A stretch of DNA of 5,917 bases from Oribacterium sp. UBA6992 (GTDB taxonomy: Bacteria > Bacillota > Clostridia > Lachnospirales > Lachnospiraceae). Shown here in pieces: positions 5,873 through 5,917 of this stretch. Under the pieces are notes generated by a model. It saw only the letters and a program-made list of their open reading frames with translations, searched no databases and was not told the origin of the DNA. Made by a program: the position numbers and the translations under genes. Where the stretch lies: NCBI GenBank assembly GCA_002449915.1, contig DJXY01000057.1, positions 1-5,917 of the forward strand, in the 5' to 3' direction. Positions within the stretch are counted from its first letter, which is position 1, and every line of letters starts with the position of its first letter.

Positions 5873-5917
5873 CTAGATCACTTCAATGTTGTTTCCTGTG
5901 CCAGGATCTTTACATAC
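5873..5917 (-). CDS. C-terminal end of an unidentified upstream gene (partial, frame uncertain)
   Basis: The right edge holds what looks like the tail of a gene ending shortly before hom. One frame gives VCKDPGTGNNIEVI and stops at TAG (5875-5873), 19 nt before hom. A second frame gives YVKILAQETTLK and stops at TGA (5880-5878). The third frame stops within the first five bases. The first frame looks slightly more protein-like, but fourteen codons are too few to decide or to name a family. ACT-domain proteins often precede hom in Clostridia, yet neither tail resembles one that I recognise. Confidence 0.3.
   Translation of the reverse strand, partial: VCKDPGTGNNIEVI

Overview
Every gene I can support lies on the minus strand, so the window reads from right to left. 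The content is ordinary low-to-mid-GC Firmicutes housekeeping. I infer a Clostridia, probably Lachnospiraceae, source from three things: the TsaE/TsaB/RimI/TsaD sequences, the RNase Z-like protein opening [19 protein letters not shown] (a form I associate with that family from memory, not from a search), and the short AT-rich spacers with Shine-Dalgarno (SD) sites of the AGGAG/AAGGA kind. No mobile element, CRISPR array or phage gene is visible.

Layout in transcription order. At the right edge is a short reading frame tail of unknown identity (5873-5917). It is followed by hom, homoserine dehydrogenase (5853-4606); tsaE (4598-4185); tsaB (4172-3360); rimI (3382-2933, overlapping the tsaB end); an RNase Z-type metallo-beta-lactamase protein (2926-2015); and tsaD (2007-988). 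These six genes are separated by 12 nt or less or overlap, and no terminator-like hairpin was seen between them, so they almost certainly form one operon. A 122-nt AT-rich spacer follows tsaD, then ispD (865-119). Immediately after the ispD stop there is a near-consensus sigma-A promoter with an A/T-rich upstream tract. It points leftward into the first 26 nt of what looks like a class II (serine-type) tRNA cut by the left edge.

Functionally, TsaB, TsaD and TsaE form the bacterial complex that installs threonylcarbamoyl on A37 of ANN-decoding tRNAs (t6A). The TsaC enzyme that makes the threonylcarbamoyl-AMP donor is not in the window. RimI is the ribosomal/N-alpha acetyltransferase commonly found beside tsaB. 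The RNase Z-like protein belongs to the tRNA 3'-end processing family but has altered signature loops. Hom supplies the threonine pathway, and threonine is a substrate for t6A, which makes a loose metabolic link. IspD belongs to the MEP isoprenoid pathway and appears to be a separate or weakly coupled unit.

I did not find a new biological system here. The points most worth a second look are the altered HEAT/HST motifs of the RNase Z-like protein, the unusual ACT-like tail of Hom, the extended TsaB tail overlapping rimI, the duplicated start region of ispD with no SD, and the strong tRNA promoter abutting ispD.
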